From contig DNJM01000208.1 of NCBI GenBank assembly GCA_003489085.1, positions 1 to 6,696 on the forward strand: a stretch of 6,696 bases of DNA. The letters are read 5' to 3'. The stretch comes from Lachnospiraceae bacterium. GTDB lineage: Bacteria; Bacillota; Clostridia; Lachnospirales; Lachnospiraceae. Shown here one piece after another: positions 6,384-6,696 of the stretch. Position numbers and translations under genes: made by a program. Numbering within the stretch: the first letter of the stretch is position 1; each line of letters starts with the position of its first letter. A model generated the notes under the pieces. It had not been told where the DNA came from. It searched no databases and worked only from the letters and a program-made list of their open reading frames with translations.

Positions 6384-6696
6384 ATGTATCGGATTTTAAT
6401 TGTAGAGGATGACAGAGGCATTGCAGAAGCAATACAGGAGCAGGCACAGATGTGGGGACTGCAGGCAGTATGCGTACAGAACTTTCGGGATGTGCTGGCC
6501 GAATTTGCCAGGTACAATCCACAGCTGGTCTTAATGGATATTTCCCTTCCCTTTTTCAATGGCTATCACTGGTGCAGTGAGATTCGAAAGGTGTCTAAGG
6601 TACCGATTATCTTTATTTCCTCCGCGTCCGACAATATGAATATTGTGATGGCGATGAATATGGGGGCGGATGATTTTATTGCAAAGCCTTTTGATC
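6384..6696 (+). CDS. BceR-like response regulator, receiver domain only (3' end beyond window)
   Basis: The first 104 residues of a two-component response regulator. Receiver-domain residues are all present: acidic pocket E8-D9-D10 (IVEDD), phosphoacceptor Asp52 in LVLMDISLP, switch Ser79 in PIIFISS, aromatic Phe98 in GADDFIAKPF, and Lys101 in the invariant KP pair. Phosphorylation by a partner histidine kinase should control a C-terminal DNA-binding domain, expected to be OmpR/PhoB-type winged helix but outside the window. The wording FFNGYHWC (56-63), IIFISSASDNMN (75-86) and IVMAMNMGADD (87-97) resembles the BceR group of Firmicutes, whose members respond to cell-wall-active peptides with a short intramembrane-sensing kinase and a BceAB-type ABC transporter. 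That assignment rests on the receiver alone and is an inference. It has its own promoter and ribosome binding site and is divergent from the GH120 gene. The gene runs off the right edge with no internal break. Confidence 0.93.
   Translation, partial: MYRILIVEDDRGIAEAIQEQAQMWGLQAVCVQNFRDVLAEFARYNPQLVLMDISLPFFNGYHWCSEIRKVSKVPIIFISSASDNMNIVMAMNMGADDFIAKPFD

Overview
The window looks like chromosomal DNA from a low-to-mid GC Gram-positive Clostridia, most plausibly a gut-type Lachnospiraceae. The reasons are strong AGGAGG-like ribosome binding sites, sigma-A type promoters, a long bacterial-type PheT, a clostridial-style BioY, an intracellular GH120 xylosidase and a BceR-like response regulator. 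This placement is inferred from protein character, not from a search.

Layout. (1) Bases 1-4072, plus strand: a tight run of three genes. They are the phenylalanyl-tRNA synthetase beta subunit (pheT, missing only its first codons), a BioY-family ECF transporter substrate-binding protein, and queA (queuosine synthesis). Gaps are 10 and 35 bp with no visible promoter or terminator between genes, so they probably share a transcript that begins outside the window, likely with pheS. (2) Bases 4101-4138: a strong intrinsic terminator that closes this operon. (3) Bases 4167-6182, minus strand: a complete, leaderless beta-helix glycosidase of family GH120 (beta-xylosidase type), convergent with queA. 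Both catalytic carboxylates can be identified. (4) Bases 6183-6383: a divergent control region with one recognisable sigma-A promoter in each direction. (5) Bases 6384-6696, plus strand: the receiver domain of a response regulator resembling BceR, cut by the window edge.

How they work together. The first block is housekeeping: tRNA charging, tRNA wobble modification, and a vitamin-uptake component carried along. The GH120 gene is a single-gene unit for splitting short xylo-oligosaccharides inside the cell. The response regulator probably opens a separate envelope-stress or antimicrobial-peptide module beyond the right edge. I found no mobile element, CRISPR array, RNA gene or clearly undescribed system. 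The most notable points are BioY inside a translation operon with an altered C-terminal motif, queA without tgt beside it, and a long insertion between the two catalytic residues of the GH120 enzyme.
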